A stretch of 32,657 nt of DNA, from NCBI GenBank assembly GCA_018823745.1, contig JAHJHR010000006.1, positions 1 through 32,657 on the forward strand. Direction: 5' to 3'. This document shows, one piece after another, positions 1 through 7,463 of this stretch (position 1 is its first letter; each line of letters begins with the position of its first letter). The notes below the pieces were generated by a model, which was given only the letters and a program-made list of their open reading frames with translations, had not been told where the DNA came from and did no database searches. The translations under genes and the position numbers were made by a program. Source of the stretch: Alphaproteobacteria bacterium (GTDB lineage Bacteria > Pseudomonadota > Alphaproteobacteria > Oceanibaculales > Oceanibaculaceae).

Positions 1-1022
1 CCCCAGCGCACGAACTCAGCAAAGATATCCGAGGCCGGAAGATCAGGGTGGTAGCTCAGGCTGTACAGGCGCTGCGACCAGATCACCGGGTCCGTTGGCG
101 ACAGCGCCAGCGCCGCATCGCTCAGCGCCGCCACCCGCCCATACTCCGACAGATACGCCTCCGTCGTCGCAAGCTGCGACAGGCCAAGCGCGCGGGTCTG
201 GGGGTCGCCCCCCTGCGCCGCCACCGCTGCCCGGTCCCGCGCCTCGACCAGTTTCCCGCGACGCCACAGGAAGATGCTGGCCAGCCGGTTGATGCCGGGA
301 TCGGCAGGGGCCGCCGCCAGCGCCGCCACATAAGCCGCAGCCGCCTCATCGAGCCGGCCCAGCCGCGACAGCGTGGCGGCCCGGTTACCCTGTGCCGCCG
401 CGAAGCCGGGCTGCCGGGCGACGGCGCGGTCGAAACACTCCAGTGCTGCCTGCAGGTCGCCGGCGCTGGAATGGAGATTGCCCAGATTGTTCAGCGCCTG
501 CACATGGCCGGGCTGCGCGGCCAGCGCCTGCTGGTAATGGCCGGCAGCCTCCCCGGCCAGGCCGAGGCGCTGGGCGGCCAGGCCAAGCGTGTAGTGCCAG
601 CCGGCCTGCCCGGATTCGAGAGCCACCGCGCGGAGGAGGCTGTCGCGGGCGGCGGCAGCCTCGCCCTTGTCCAGCAGCACATTGCCGAGATTCGCATGCG
701 CCCCGGCATACTCCGCATCCAGCGCCAGAGCGCGCCGGTAGCACTCCACCGCCGCGTCGGGCTGGCCGGCGGCCCGGTGCGCGGCGCCGAGGCTGGTCAG
801 GAAGACCGGCTCCGCCGGCGCCAGATCGGTGGCGCGCTGAAGCGCCGACACGGCGTCGGTCAGCCGGCCCGATTGCAGCAGGGACACGCCCAGCAGATGC
901 TGGCAGGCGGCATGGTCCGGATGCTGGCGCAGGATGCGGGTGCAGACACTGATTGCGCCGGGCAGATCGCCGCGCTGATGGCAGGCGACCGCCTCGGCCA
1001 GGCTCTCATCAAGGCCGCTCAA
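1..1022 (-). CDS. TPR-repeat protein with the start of a SPINDLY/OGT-like glycosyltransferase domain (partial)
   Basis: About 340 N-terminal residues lie in the window; the rest runs off the left edge. Translation gives tandem tetratricopeptide repeats, with segments such as AVECYRRALALDAEYAGAHANLGNVL and LQAALECFDRAVARQPGFAAAQGNRA. It ends in SYHPDLPASDIFAEFVRWG, which resembles the linker entering the SPINDLY-type (bacterial O-GlcNAc-transferase-like) domain. No ATG, GTG or other TTG fits near the N-terminus, so I place the start at TTG 1022-1020. That codon overlaps the methyltransferase stop as TTGA, the usual sign of translational coupling. Proteins of this class glycosylate proteins in the cytoplasm, including flagellins in Caulobacter. 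The catalytic half is not visible, so a plain TPR scaffold remains possible. Confidence 0.8.
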   Translation of the reverse strand, partial: MSGLDESLAEAVACHQRGDLPGAISVCTRILRQHPDHAACQHLLGVSLLQSGRLTDAVSALQRATDLAPAEPVFLTSLGAAHRAAGQPDAAVECYRRALALDAEYAGAHANLGNVLLDKGEAAAARDSLLRAVALESGQAGWHYTLGLAAQRLGLAGEAAGHYQQALAAQPGHVQALNNLGNLHSSAGDLQAALECFDRAVARQPGFAAAQGNRAATLSRLGRLDEAAAAYVAALAAAPADPGINRLASIFLWRRGKLVEARDRAAVAAQGGDPQTRALGLSQLATTEAYLSEYGRVAALSDAALALSPTDPVIWSQRLYSLSYHPDLPASDIFAEFVRW

Positions 1023-2557
1023 GCAATCCCGAGGCCCTGCAGCATCGGCAGGCGCTTCTCTGCGAATTCCCCGGCCAGGCGCTTCAGCTCAGCGACATTC
1101 TCCTCCGGCGTTTCCAGCGTGCGGTCGTCCTTGCGTACCCGGAAGGCCTGGCCCAACATCACGCTCCAGGCTGCCTGCGCCCAGTCATCCGGCGTCTTGT
1201 GGCCGTCATCCCGGGCGCCCAGGAACAGCTGCTCGATGCGCGGCACGGCGATGCCGGCGCCCAGCTCGGGCGAGGCCAGGAACACGAAATCCGGGCTGAA
1301 CCGGGCACGGCGGCACAGCGCGCGGTTCAGCCGCTTGCAGCGGTCGCGCACCTGTTCGGCGGCTGCCGCGTCCTGGCCGGGGAAGACATGCCCCAGGCCG
1401 ACCAGGATGCGCAGCGCCTGCCAGACCTGAACGGGTTGCAGCTGCGGCAGCAGGCCGCGCAGTTCGAGCAGGGTTTTCACCTTATAGCCATCGGCGGCCA
1501 GCGCCTGCAGCAGCGGGCGGTAGATCGTCTCCTGCAACCCGACCTCGCCAACCGCACAGGTGATCGTCATCGAGACATCTGCCGGCGGAATCTGCAGGCC
1601 GAAGCGTGTGGCCTGCAACAGGCTGTTCTGCTCCAGCGCCGACAGCCGGCGGCGGCCGCGCTGGAAGATGTCGCGGCGGAAATAGCGGTTCACGAAATAA
1701 TCGCGCAGCGTCTCGCGCAGGATCTCGTGGCCGGTCTCGCGCACCATCGCCTGCGCGTCGGGGGAAAGGTTCACCTCATCGGCATGGTCGAAGATATGCG
1801 CGGAGGTTGCGTAATCGAGGCGCGCGGTTGCCAGCCAGTTCGCGAAATCGGCGAAATGCATCGGCTCCCAGTTGCGGTTGAAATATTCATGAGCGACGTA
1901 GTTGCGCTCCAGCGCCGGCATGCGCTCCAGCCGTTCGCGCACTTCCGGATGGGTGGTGAAATAGCCGGCACCCAGGCTGGACAGCCGGTTGGCATAGGCG
2001 ATGGCCTCCTCCACCTTGCGCGGGATGCCCTGCGCCGGCGCACCGGCCAGATCGGCATGCAGGCACATCAGATGGCGCAGCGGCATGGAGGAACCCCAGC
2101 CCGGCAGGGTGTTGTAGCTGAGATAGGCAATGCCGCCGATCGAGAGATGGCGGTCGAAGATATCGACGATCTGGTGGCGGCTCTCATCCGATACCCAGGT
2201 CCAGATGCCATGCGCGCCGATATGGTCGAATTCCGGCAGATCGCCGCGCGCCAGAAGCTCGGCGAAGCTGTCATCCAGCAGGGTGCCGTCCAGCCCGGCC
2301 TCGTCCATCAGATCCTGCGCGTTGAACGCCTGGGTCGGGTTGAAATCCGTGGCCCATACGCGGCAGGGCGCGGCGGCGGCATGGATGCAGGCGGAGAGGC
2401 CCTGGCCGAAGCCCAGTTCCAGATAATTCTGCTGCCGGGGCGGCGCGAAGCCGGCGGAGAGCAGGGCGAAACGCTGCAGGCTGGGCGCCAGCTCGCGGTA
2501 ATAGCCATGGGTGTAGCCAATTTCGGTGACGTACCCGTCGCTCCAGCTCGTCATCAT
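1019..2557 (-). CDS. Class I SAM-dependent methyltransferase with methyltransferase regulatory domain
   Basis: This 512-residue protein has a Rossmann-type SAM motif I, LELGFGQG, at residues 47-54, followed by the acidic ATDFNP around residue 72. The segment GAHGIWTWVSDESRHQIVDI and the later GIAYLSYNTLPGW are typical of proteins that carry the PF10119 methyltransferase regulatory domain, which should occupy roughly residues 215-300. The remaining C-terminal 200 residues match the extra domain of that family. The gene starts ATGATG just after a GGAGG; the second ATG (2554) is better spaced from it. Its stop overlaps the TTG start of the TPR gene, so the two should be translated together. Such enzymes often sit beside polysaccharide or flagellin-modification genes. 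The substrate is unknown. Confidence 0.85.
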   Translation of the reverse strand: MMTSWSDGYVTEIGYTHGYYRELAPSLQRFALLSAGFAPPRQQNYLELGFGQGLSACIHAAAAPCRVWATDFNPTQAFNAQDLMDEAGLDGTLLDDSFAELLARGDLPEFDHIGAHGIWTWVSDESRHQIVDIFDRHLSIGGIAYLSYNTLPGWGSSMPLRHLMCLHADLAGAPAQGIPRKVEEAIAYANRLSSLGAGYFTTHPEVRERLERMPALERNYVAHEYFNRNWEPMHFADFANWLATARLDYATSAHIFDHADEVNLSPDAQAMVRETGHEILRETLRDYFVNRYFRRDIFQRGRRRLSALEQNSLLQATRFGLQIPPADVSMTITCAVGEVGLQETIYRPLLQALAADGYKVKTLLELRGLLPQLQPVQVWQALRILVGLGHVFPGQDAAAAEQVRDRCKRLNRALCRRARFSPDFVFLASPELGAGIAVPRIEQLFLGARDDGHKTPDDWAQAAWSVMLGQAFRVRKDDRTLETPEENVAELKRLAGEFAEKRLPMLQGLGIA

Positions 2558-2560
2558 CCC

Positions 2561-2597
2561 TCCAAAAGAAAGCCCCGCCCCCTTGCAGGGGCGGGGC
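2561..2597 (-). terminator. Rho-independent terminator after the RTX/S-layer-like gene
   Basis: A perfect 10-bp GC stem (2572-2581 with 2588-2597, loop CTTGCA) is followed on the minus strand by TTTCTTTT. It lies about 55 bases past the RTX stop and just before the methyltransferase Shine-Dalgarno. It should largely separate a strongly expressed surface-protein transcript from the genes downstream, with any read-through feeding the methyltransferase. Confidence 0.88.
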
Positions 2598-2651
2598 CAG
2601 AGACTAGCTCCGACGGACGGGTCTGTCGACCCGCCCGCTTATCGGCTTTGC

Positions 2652-5171
2652 TTACGCGAAGACGAAATCGGTGGTGGCCAGCGTACCGGTCACGCCGGTG
2701 ATGTCCACCAGCAGGTCGGTCGCGCTGTTCACCGCAGCGGTGGTGTCGTTGACGTACAGGTAGGTACCTGCAGCCGCACCGGCCGAGACCGTGATCACGG
2801 ACGCGGCAGCAGCGCCGCCCGAGGCCGAAACCGCGAGCTGGGTGACAGCCGCCCAAACCGCCGTCAGATCCGCCGCCGTGGCGATGGTCTGGGTGGCGAG
2901 GGTCACCGAGGTGAAGGCGCCGGTGGTGTTCACCAGGGCGATCTTGTCGGTGCCGGCGACGAAGTCGGTGACATTCACCACATCCGTCGTACCGGTGGAC
3001 AGAGCGTACAGGGCGGTGTTGTTGCCCGAGAAGCCGATCGTGTCGGCACCACCGCCCATGGTGATGTCGTCATTCGAGGTAGCGGTCGTGACGTTGATAC
3101 GATCCGCGCCCGAACCACCGGTGATGGTGTCCTTGCCAGCACCGCCGTCGATGACGCTGCCGCCGGTACCGGTGATGATGACGTCAGCGAAGCCCGAACC
3201 GGTCATGGTCAGCTTGCCGGTGAGGGCAGAGGCATCGACCTTTGAGCCCGTCGCCGTGCCGTCGATGGCGTTGGTGAGGGTCAGGGCCTTCGAACCGGTG
3301 ATGGTGATCACCGAGTTGTCGGTGGTGTTCAGGTTGGTGATGGTGTTCGCCGAACCCGTGCCGGTGCCGGTCGAGACCAGGCCGACATTGGTGACGCCAG
3401 TGAAGGTCAGTTCAGCCAGCGTCTGGTTGGCAACGGCAGCGCCGGCATCGATGGTCACCGAAGCCGAGGTCTCACCGACCTTGTTGCTGACAGACACGGT
3501 GCCGGTGTTGCTGGCGCTGTTGTCAACGGTGTAGGTGGTGGTGGACAGCGAGTTGGTGGCCGTCAGCGAGAAGTTGCCGGCAGCGGTCTTGAAGTTGGTG
3601 ATGCCGTTGGTAACCAGACCAACGTCAACGCTGTCGGAAGCACCGAACTGCAGGGTCTCGAAGCCGGTCGCCTTGTTGATAGCAGTCAGCGCACCCGAAG
3701 TGGTGAGCGTGCCAGCGGTCGACAGAGCGAGGGTATCGGTACCGGCACCGCCGGTCAGCGTGTCAGCGGTGGTGATGTCGGCAAAGGCCGCCGTCAGGGT
3801 GTCGTTGCCCGAACCGCCCTTGAAGGTCAGGGTCGAGCCGGCTTCACCGGTGTAGGAAACGCCACCGGTGTTGGTCGAGGCATCGACCGTGACGGTCGCG
3901 GCCAGGTCGGAACCGGAGATGGTGGCCTTGCCGGCGCCCGAGATGTTCACCGTCTTGGCGGCCGAGGCAGCCAGGGAGGTGCCGATGGTCAGGTTGGCAC
4001 CCGAGCCGACCGCCAGATTGACGGTGGTGGCCGTCGCCGGACCGGTCAGCGTGGTGACCTTGCTGGCAGCGGTGTCGGTGGTGATGTTCAGCGTGGTCGC
4101 TGCCGCACCGGTGATGCTCAGGGCCTGACCCGTCGCGTTGCTGTAGCCCGAGAGCTCCAGGTTCAACGTGGTGTCAGTGGCGTTGGCCGCCCAGGTCACC
4201 GCACCGCCGACATCGGTATTGTTCAGCGTGGCGAGGTCGAGGGTAATGCCGCCACGGCCGGTCGAGGTGATCGTGCCGCCCTTCATCTGATCGACCTGCA
4301 CGCGGGTAACGCCGGTAGGCGCGCCGGTCAGGTCGATAGTGCCCGTGCCCGGGGTGACGTAGTTCAGCACTTCGATGTTCGTGGTGCCGGCCGGAAGAGC
4401 GGCAGGCGTGCCGAAGAGCTTCAGCGTGTCGGTGCCAGCGCCGCCATCGATCTGGTCAGCCGCGTTCACCGTGGTGCTGCCACCGAAATCGCCGATGATG
4501 GTGTCGTTACCAGAGGTGCCGGCGATGACGTCGGTCCCGGTGGTCAGCGTGAAGGTCGAACCAGCAACCGGGGCATCCGGAATGGCCGAGGTGGTGGTGA
4601 CATTGGCGGAGGTCAGGGTGGTGAGGCCCGTGCCCTTCACGACAATGGTGCCGTCGCCGATCTTGAAGGAAACGCCGCCATCGACCGTGGTCTGGCCGGC
4701 CAGAGCGGTGGTGATCTCGTCAGCGGTCACGCCTTCGATGGCAACGGTGTCGGTGCCGGCCACGAAATCGGTGATGGTCGGGGTAACCAGAGCGGCCGGG
4801 TTGGCTGCGTCCTGCTTGCCCTTCAGCACGAACACGTCGGTGCCGGAACCGCCGGTCAGGGTGTCCTGGCCATAGCCGGAATAGATGGTGTCGTTGCCTT
4901 CACCGCCCTCGAGGCTGTCCTGGCCCTTGCCACCACGAATGATGTCGCCGCCGGCGCCACCAGAAATGGTGTCGGCACCCTTGCCGCCCTGAATGACGTC
5001 GTTACCGGCGCCGCCGATAACCGAATCATTGCCGTCGCCGCCATCGAGGTCGTCATTGCCTTCCGAGCCATTGACGGTGTCATTGCCACCGAGGCCGCGG
5101 ATCGTGTCGTTGCCGGCCGCGCCGTTCAACAGGTCGGCACCCTCGGTACCGATAATAAATGTGCTAGCCAT
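2652..5171 (-). CDS. RTX-repeat, S-layer-like calcium-binding surface protein
   Basis: This 839-residue protein is rich in Thr, Ala, Gly and Asp, poor in Lys, and has no Cys that I can find. Residues 9-117 are a dense run of GGxGxDxux nonapeptides (for example GGAGNDVIQGGKGADTIS), the calcium-binding beta-roll signature. More isolated copies occur near residue 220 and in the last third. A TDFVAGTD motif, typical of the segment after RTX repeats, occurs near residue 135 and again near the C-terminus. The protein ends in an uncharged tail closing with DFVFA, as in type I secretion substrates and RsaA-like S-layer proteins. There is no Sec signal. I chose ATG 5171 over upstream in-frame starts because AGGGAG lies 9-10 bases before it and the product begins directly with RTX sequence. 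No secretion ABC transporter is in the window. An adhesin is the main alternative. Confidence 0.85.
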   Translation of the reverse strand: MASTFIIGTEGADLLNGAAGNDTIRGLGGNDTVNGSEGNDDLDGGDGNDSVIGGAGNDVIQGGKGADTISGGAGGDIIRGGKGQDSLEGGEGNDTIYSGYGQDTLTGGSGTDVFVLKGKQDAANPAALVTPTITDFVAGTDTVAIEGVTADEITTALAGQTTVDGGVSFKIGDGTIVVKGTGLTTLTSANVTTTSAIPDAPVAGSTFTLTTGTDVIAGTSGNDTIIGDFGGSTTVNAADQIDGGAGTDTLKLFGTPAALPAGTTNIEVLNYVTPGTGTIDLTGAPTGVTRVQVDQMKGGTITSTGRGGITLDLATLNNTDVGGAVTWAANATDTTLNLELSGYSNATGQALSITGAAATTLNITTDTAASKVTTLTGPATATTVNLAVGSGANLTIGTSLAASAAKTVNISGAGKATISGSDLAATVTVDASTNTGGVSYTGEAGSTLTFKGGSGNDTLTAAFADITTADTLTGGAGTDTLALSTAGTLTTSGALTAINKATGFETLQFGASDSVDVGLVTNGITNFKTAAGNFSLTATNSLSTTTYTVDNSASNTGTVSVSNKVGETSASVTIDAGAAVANQTLAELTFTGVTNVGLVSTGTGTGSANTITNLNTTDNSVITITGSKALTLTNAIDGTATGSKVDASALTGKLTMTGSGFADVIITGTGGSVIDGGAGKDTITGGSGADRINVTTATSNDDITMGGGADTIGFSGNNTALYALSTGTTDVVNVTDFVAGTDKIALVNTTGAFTSVTLATQTIATAADLTAVWAAVTQLAVSASGGAAAASVITVSAGAAAGTYLYVNDTTAAVNSATDLLVDITGVTGTLATTDFVFA
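4821..5147 (-). repeat. N-terminal block of tandem RTX nonapeptide repeats
   Basis: These bases encode residues 9-117 of the RTX protein: about a dozen degenerate nine-residue units of the form GGxGxDxux, with Asp at the calcium-ligand position in nearly all. At DNA level they appear as imperfect 27-base units, so this is protein-level repetition and not a CRISPR array or a satellite. Confidence 0.85.
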
Positions 5172-5816
5172 ACTGTTTAGCTCCCTAGTTTCCCGGTTTC
5201 CCTGGACCGGTCCCGCGGACCGTCCCCAGCTTCCCCAATCGTTGAGCAGGCTCTCGCCGCCCGACCTATGTTGAACACCGCTGCCGACGACATCCCTGAA
5301 CCCGTCAGGCGGTGGACGCAATTACAGCGCTTGTTCAAACGCTGATCGGTTGTACCTGTTCCGCAGGGGGGCACACAAGAGACAAATGCTTGACCACCCA
5401 CATAAATAGAGCGAAAGCGAGGAGTGTTGTATTTTTGCAACGAGCGTTGCGGGAGCCTGTTTTTTCTTGTTACCGGCAGCCATTTCAGGATTGTTTTACA
5501 GTAAAAACTGGCGCAGCTGCCTTTTCATCCGGCGGATTTCCCGGTTTACCCTCGATTTTGAAAAGCTTCAGCACAATAAATCCGTTTCAATGACCACGCT
5601 ACGCGGGCTTTAATGCCAATTATTTTATTTATCTACTTGTACAGTGATTTTCTAACCAAGGATGACTGTCTTAACGGTAGCTGACTGCGCTTCATCATTT
5701 TACCGCGACAAGTTGCCCTGTCCTTACCTGCCGCCTTAGGCAGAAGTGCTTAACCCTTGATTCCATGCGCAGATGGAAGAATCGTCCTGCCCAGTATAAC
5801 ATCCAGGGTGGGCGGC
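5172..5816. promoter_or_regulatory. 645-base AT-rich gene-free region upstream of the RTX gene
   Basis: No convincing gene lies here. Bases 5400-5720 are markedly AT-rich (runs such as TTTTTTCTTG and TTATTTTATTTATC) against GC-rich neighbours. Just before the RTX start are two overlapping palindromes: GGACCGGTCC at 5204-5213 and GGTCC-CGC-GGACC at 5209-5221. A 14-base palindrome GCAACG-AG-CGTTGC lies at 5437-5450. A possible minus-strand promoter is AGGACA-16-TAAAAT near 5699-5726, which would give a leader over 500 bases, but I could not fix a start site. The region probably holds the RTX promoter and a structured leader. It also holds the 3' end of the phzF transcript, for which I found no clear terminator. 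Confidence 0.5.
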
Positions 5817-6620
5817 TTACACCGTGATCACGCCCTGCAGATAATCCACCGCCCGGCCGGCAATGCCGATGCGCCCGCCCCGGTCGATCAAATGCAGCAT
5901 GCCGCCGCGCGCGGAAATCTGCCGGGCGGTCAGCGCCGGTTTGCCCAGCCGCTGGGACCAATAGGGGGTGAGCGTGCAATGCGTCGATCCGGTGACCGGG
6001 TCCTCGTCAATGCCATGCGACGGGGCGAAATAGCGCGAGACGAAGTCGATATCGGACTCGCCACCGGGTGCGGTCGCGATAAAGCCGGCATCGTCCTGCG
6101 CCACGCCGATCTGCTTCAGCGCCCGGAAATCCGGGGCCAGCCCGGCGACATCCGCCTGGGCGGCATAGACCAGCAGGAAATTGCCGCCCGCACGGTAGGA
6201 CTCCAGTGGCGGCGTGCCCATCGCTTCCGCCACACCCGCCGGCAGGTCAACCGGTGTTCCGGGCCGGGCCGGGAAATCCAGCGCCAGCAGATCGCCGTCG
6301 CGCGTCACCGTCAGCGTGCCGCTGCGGGTCTCGAAGCGGATGGTGTCGTCCGTATACCCCAGATGGCGGAACAGCACATGCGCGCTGGCCAGCGTGGCAT
6401 GGCCGCACAGATCGACCTCCACCGCCGGCGTGAACCAGCGCAGGCGGTAGGCGTCACCTTCAGCAACGAAATACGCCGTCTCGGCCAGGTTGTTCTCCGC
6501 CGCGATGGCCTGCATCACCGCGCCCGGCAGCCAGCTCTCCAGCGGGCAGATGGCGGCCGGGTTGCCGGTGAAGCGCTCGGCGGTGAAGGCGTCAACCTGA
6601 TAGATCGGGATCTGCGGCAT
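5817..6620 (-). CDS. PhzF-family isomerase/epimerase
   Basis: This 267-residue protein begins YQVDAFTAERFTGNPAAI, the standard N-terminal motif of the PhzF/diaminopimelate-epimerase-like fold. The catalytic acid of the family is present as Glu47 in ENNLAETA, followed by FTPAVEVDLCGHATLASAH and, near residue 215-225, DEDPVTGSTHC. Length and motif order are normal for the family. PhzF proper isomerises a phenazine precursor, but most relatives have unknown substrates, and no phenazine genes are nearby. The start lies nine bases after the AlaX stop, so the two form an operon behind the promoter at 7418-7447. The substrate cannot be read from the sequence. Confidence 0.92.
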   Translation of the reverse strand: MPQIPIYQVDAFTAERFTGNPAAICPLESWLPGAVMQAIAAENNLAETAYFVAEGDAYRLRWFTPAVEVDLCGHATLASAHVLFRHLGYTDDTIRFETRSGTLTVTRDGDLLALDFPARPGTPVDLPAGVAEAMGTPPLESYRAGGNFLLVYAAQADVAGLAPDFRALKQIGVAQDDAGFIATAPGGESDIDFVSRYFAPSHGIDEDPVTGSTHCTLTPYWSQRLGKPALTARQISARGGMLHLIDRGGRIGIAGRAVDYLQGVITV

Positions 6621-6629
6621 GGGGTGGTC

Positions 6630-7334
6630 CTATTCCTGGAAGGCGATGGTGATGCGCCGGTTGTGCTTGCCCTTGTTCTCGATCTTGGCGACCGCGATGG
6701 CGCCGATCTCCCCGGTGCGCGCCACATGGGTGCCGCCGCAGGGCTGAAGATCGACACCGGCCACCTCCATCAGCCGCACCTTGCCGCTGCCGCTGGGCGG
6801 CTTCACCGACATGGTGCGCACCAGCTCCGGCTGGGCCGCCATTTCCGCGTCGCTGATCCAGCGCGACGTGACCGGATGATCGGCGGCGATCAGGCCGGCC
6901 AGTTTTTCGGTCAGCTCCTCCTTGGTGAAGGTGACCTCCGGCAGGTCGAAATCCAGCCGCGCCTTGCCGTCGCCGATCTGCCCGCCGGTCACCCCGCCGG
7001 CAATCGAGGCGCAGAGCAGATGCATGGCGGTGTGCAGGCGCATATGCCGGTGCCGGCGTTCCCAGTCGATCTCGACCGTCACTGTGTCACCGGGGGAGGG
7101 CAGCGCCGCCCCTTCCGCCGGCACGTGCAGAATGCCGGCCTCGCCCTTGCGGGTATCGAGGATCGGCAGCGCCGTGCCATCGGCCAGGGTCATCGCCCCG
7201 CTGTCGCCCGGCTGGCCGCCGCCGCTGGGGTAGAACACCGTGCGGTCGAGCACGATGCCCTCCGGCCCGGCGGAGACGACAACCGCCTCGCAGCTCTTCA
7301 GATAGGAATCGGCGCGGAACAGTTCTTCGGTCAT
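6630..7334 (-). CDS. alaX: AlaX-type alanyl-tRNA editing protein
   Basis: This 234-residue stand-alone protein resembles the editing part of alanyl-tRNA synthetase. It has the glycine-rich FYPSGGGQPGDSG near residue 35-45. The zinc ligands of the second additional domain are all present: HTAMH (His101, His105) and CGGTHV (Cys199, His203). Family members hydrolyse Ser- or Gly-mischarged tRNA-Ala; some also act on related substrates. An AAAGG lies about 10 bases before the ATG. It is the first gene of a leftward alaX-phzF pair, divergent from a MocR regulator, which suggests inducible rather than constitutive use. Whether it edits tRNA or has been adapted to hydrolyse another aminoacyl ester cannot be told here. 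Confidence 0.9.
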   Translation of the reverse strand: MTEELFRADSYLKSCEAVVVSAGPEGIVLDRTVFYPSGGGQPGDSGAMTLADGTALPILDTRKGEAGILHVPAEGAALPSPGDTVTVEIDWERRHRHMRLHTAMHLLCASIAGGVTGGQIGDGKARLDFDLPEVTFTKEELTEKLAGLIAADHPVTSRWISDAEMAAQPELVRTMSVKPPSGSGKVRLMEVAGVDLQPCGGTHVARTGEIGAIAVAKIENKGKHNRRITIAFQE

Positions 7335-7417
7335 GGCGAGGACCTTTCAGACTTTGGTCAGGCTTCGTTCAGGAGTGGCCATACTGGCAGCCGGGCGGAA
7401 ATTATTGTACCGGGACA

Positions 7418-7447
7418 ATGCTATGGATTGTCATGATATAGTGTCAA
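7418..7447 (-). promoter_or_regulatory. Promoter of alaX-phzF
   Basis: On the minus strand a perfect -35 TTGACA (7447-7442) is followed after 18 bases by TAGCAT (7423-7418). The predicted start of transcription is near 7411, inside the 16-bp palindrome, and leaves a leader of about 77 bases to the alaX ATG. Confidence 0.55.
7434..7442 (+). promoter_or_regulatory. Extended -10 promoter of mocR
   Basis: TGATATAGT (7434-7442) fits an extended -10 (TGnTATAAT), which can work without a good -35; none is seen. The transcript would begin near 7449, only about 15 bases before the mocR ATG, with no Shine-Dalgarno in between. The message may therefore be nearly leaderless. Confidence 0.45.
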
Positions 7448-7463
7448 TTGATACATTGGCAGC

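Noticed and set aside
48..2701. Long plus-strand open frames across 48-1430 and 953-2701
   Set aside because: They lie opposite the TPR and methyltransferase genes, are Arg/Gly/Gln-rich, have no family motifs, and are the antisense frames expected in GC-rich coding DNA.
2791..4875. Plus-strand frames opposite the RTX gene, rich in Val, Pro and Ser
   Set aside because: They mirror the Thr/Ala/Gly codons of the RTX protein; no start signals or recognisable domains.
4821..5147. Regular 27-base periodicity as a possible CRISPR array
   Set aside because: Units encode RTX nonapeptides in frame, are degenerate, and have no unique spacers.
5172..5321. 50-residue N-terminal extension of the RTX protein
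   Set aside because: It has no hydrophobic signal and no ribosome site, while AGGGAG sits correctly before ATG 5171.
5437..5475. Palindrome GCAACG-AG-CGTTGC followed by a T-run as a plus-strand terminator
   Set aside because: The T-run begins more than ten bases after the stem and no plus-strand gene lies upstream.
5177..5593. Small frames in the RTX upstream region (5440-5177 minus, 5312-5593 plus)
   Set aside because: No Shine-Dalgarno, no known family, and composition is unlike coding DNA in this window.
5757..7436. 559-residue plus-strand frame
   Set aside because: Antisense to alaX and phzF, which have complete family motifs; Arg/His/Gln-rich with no domain.
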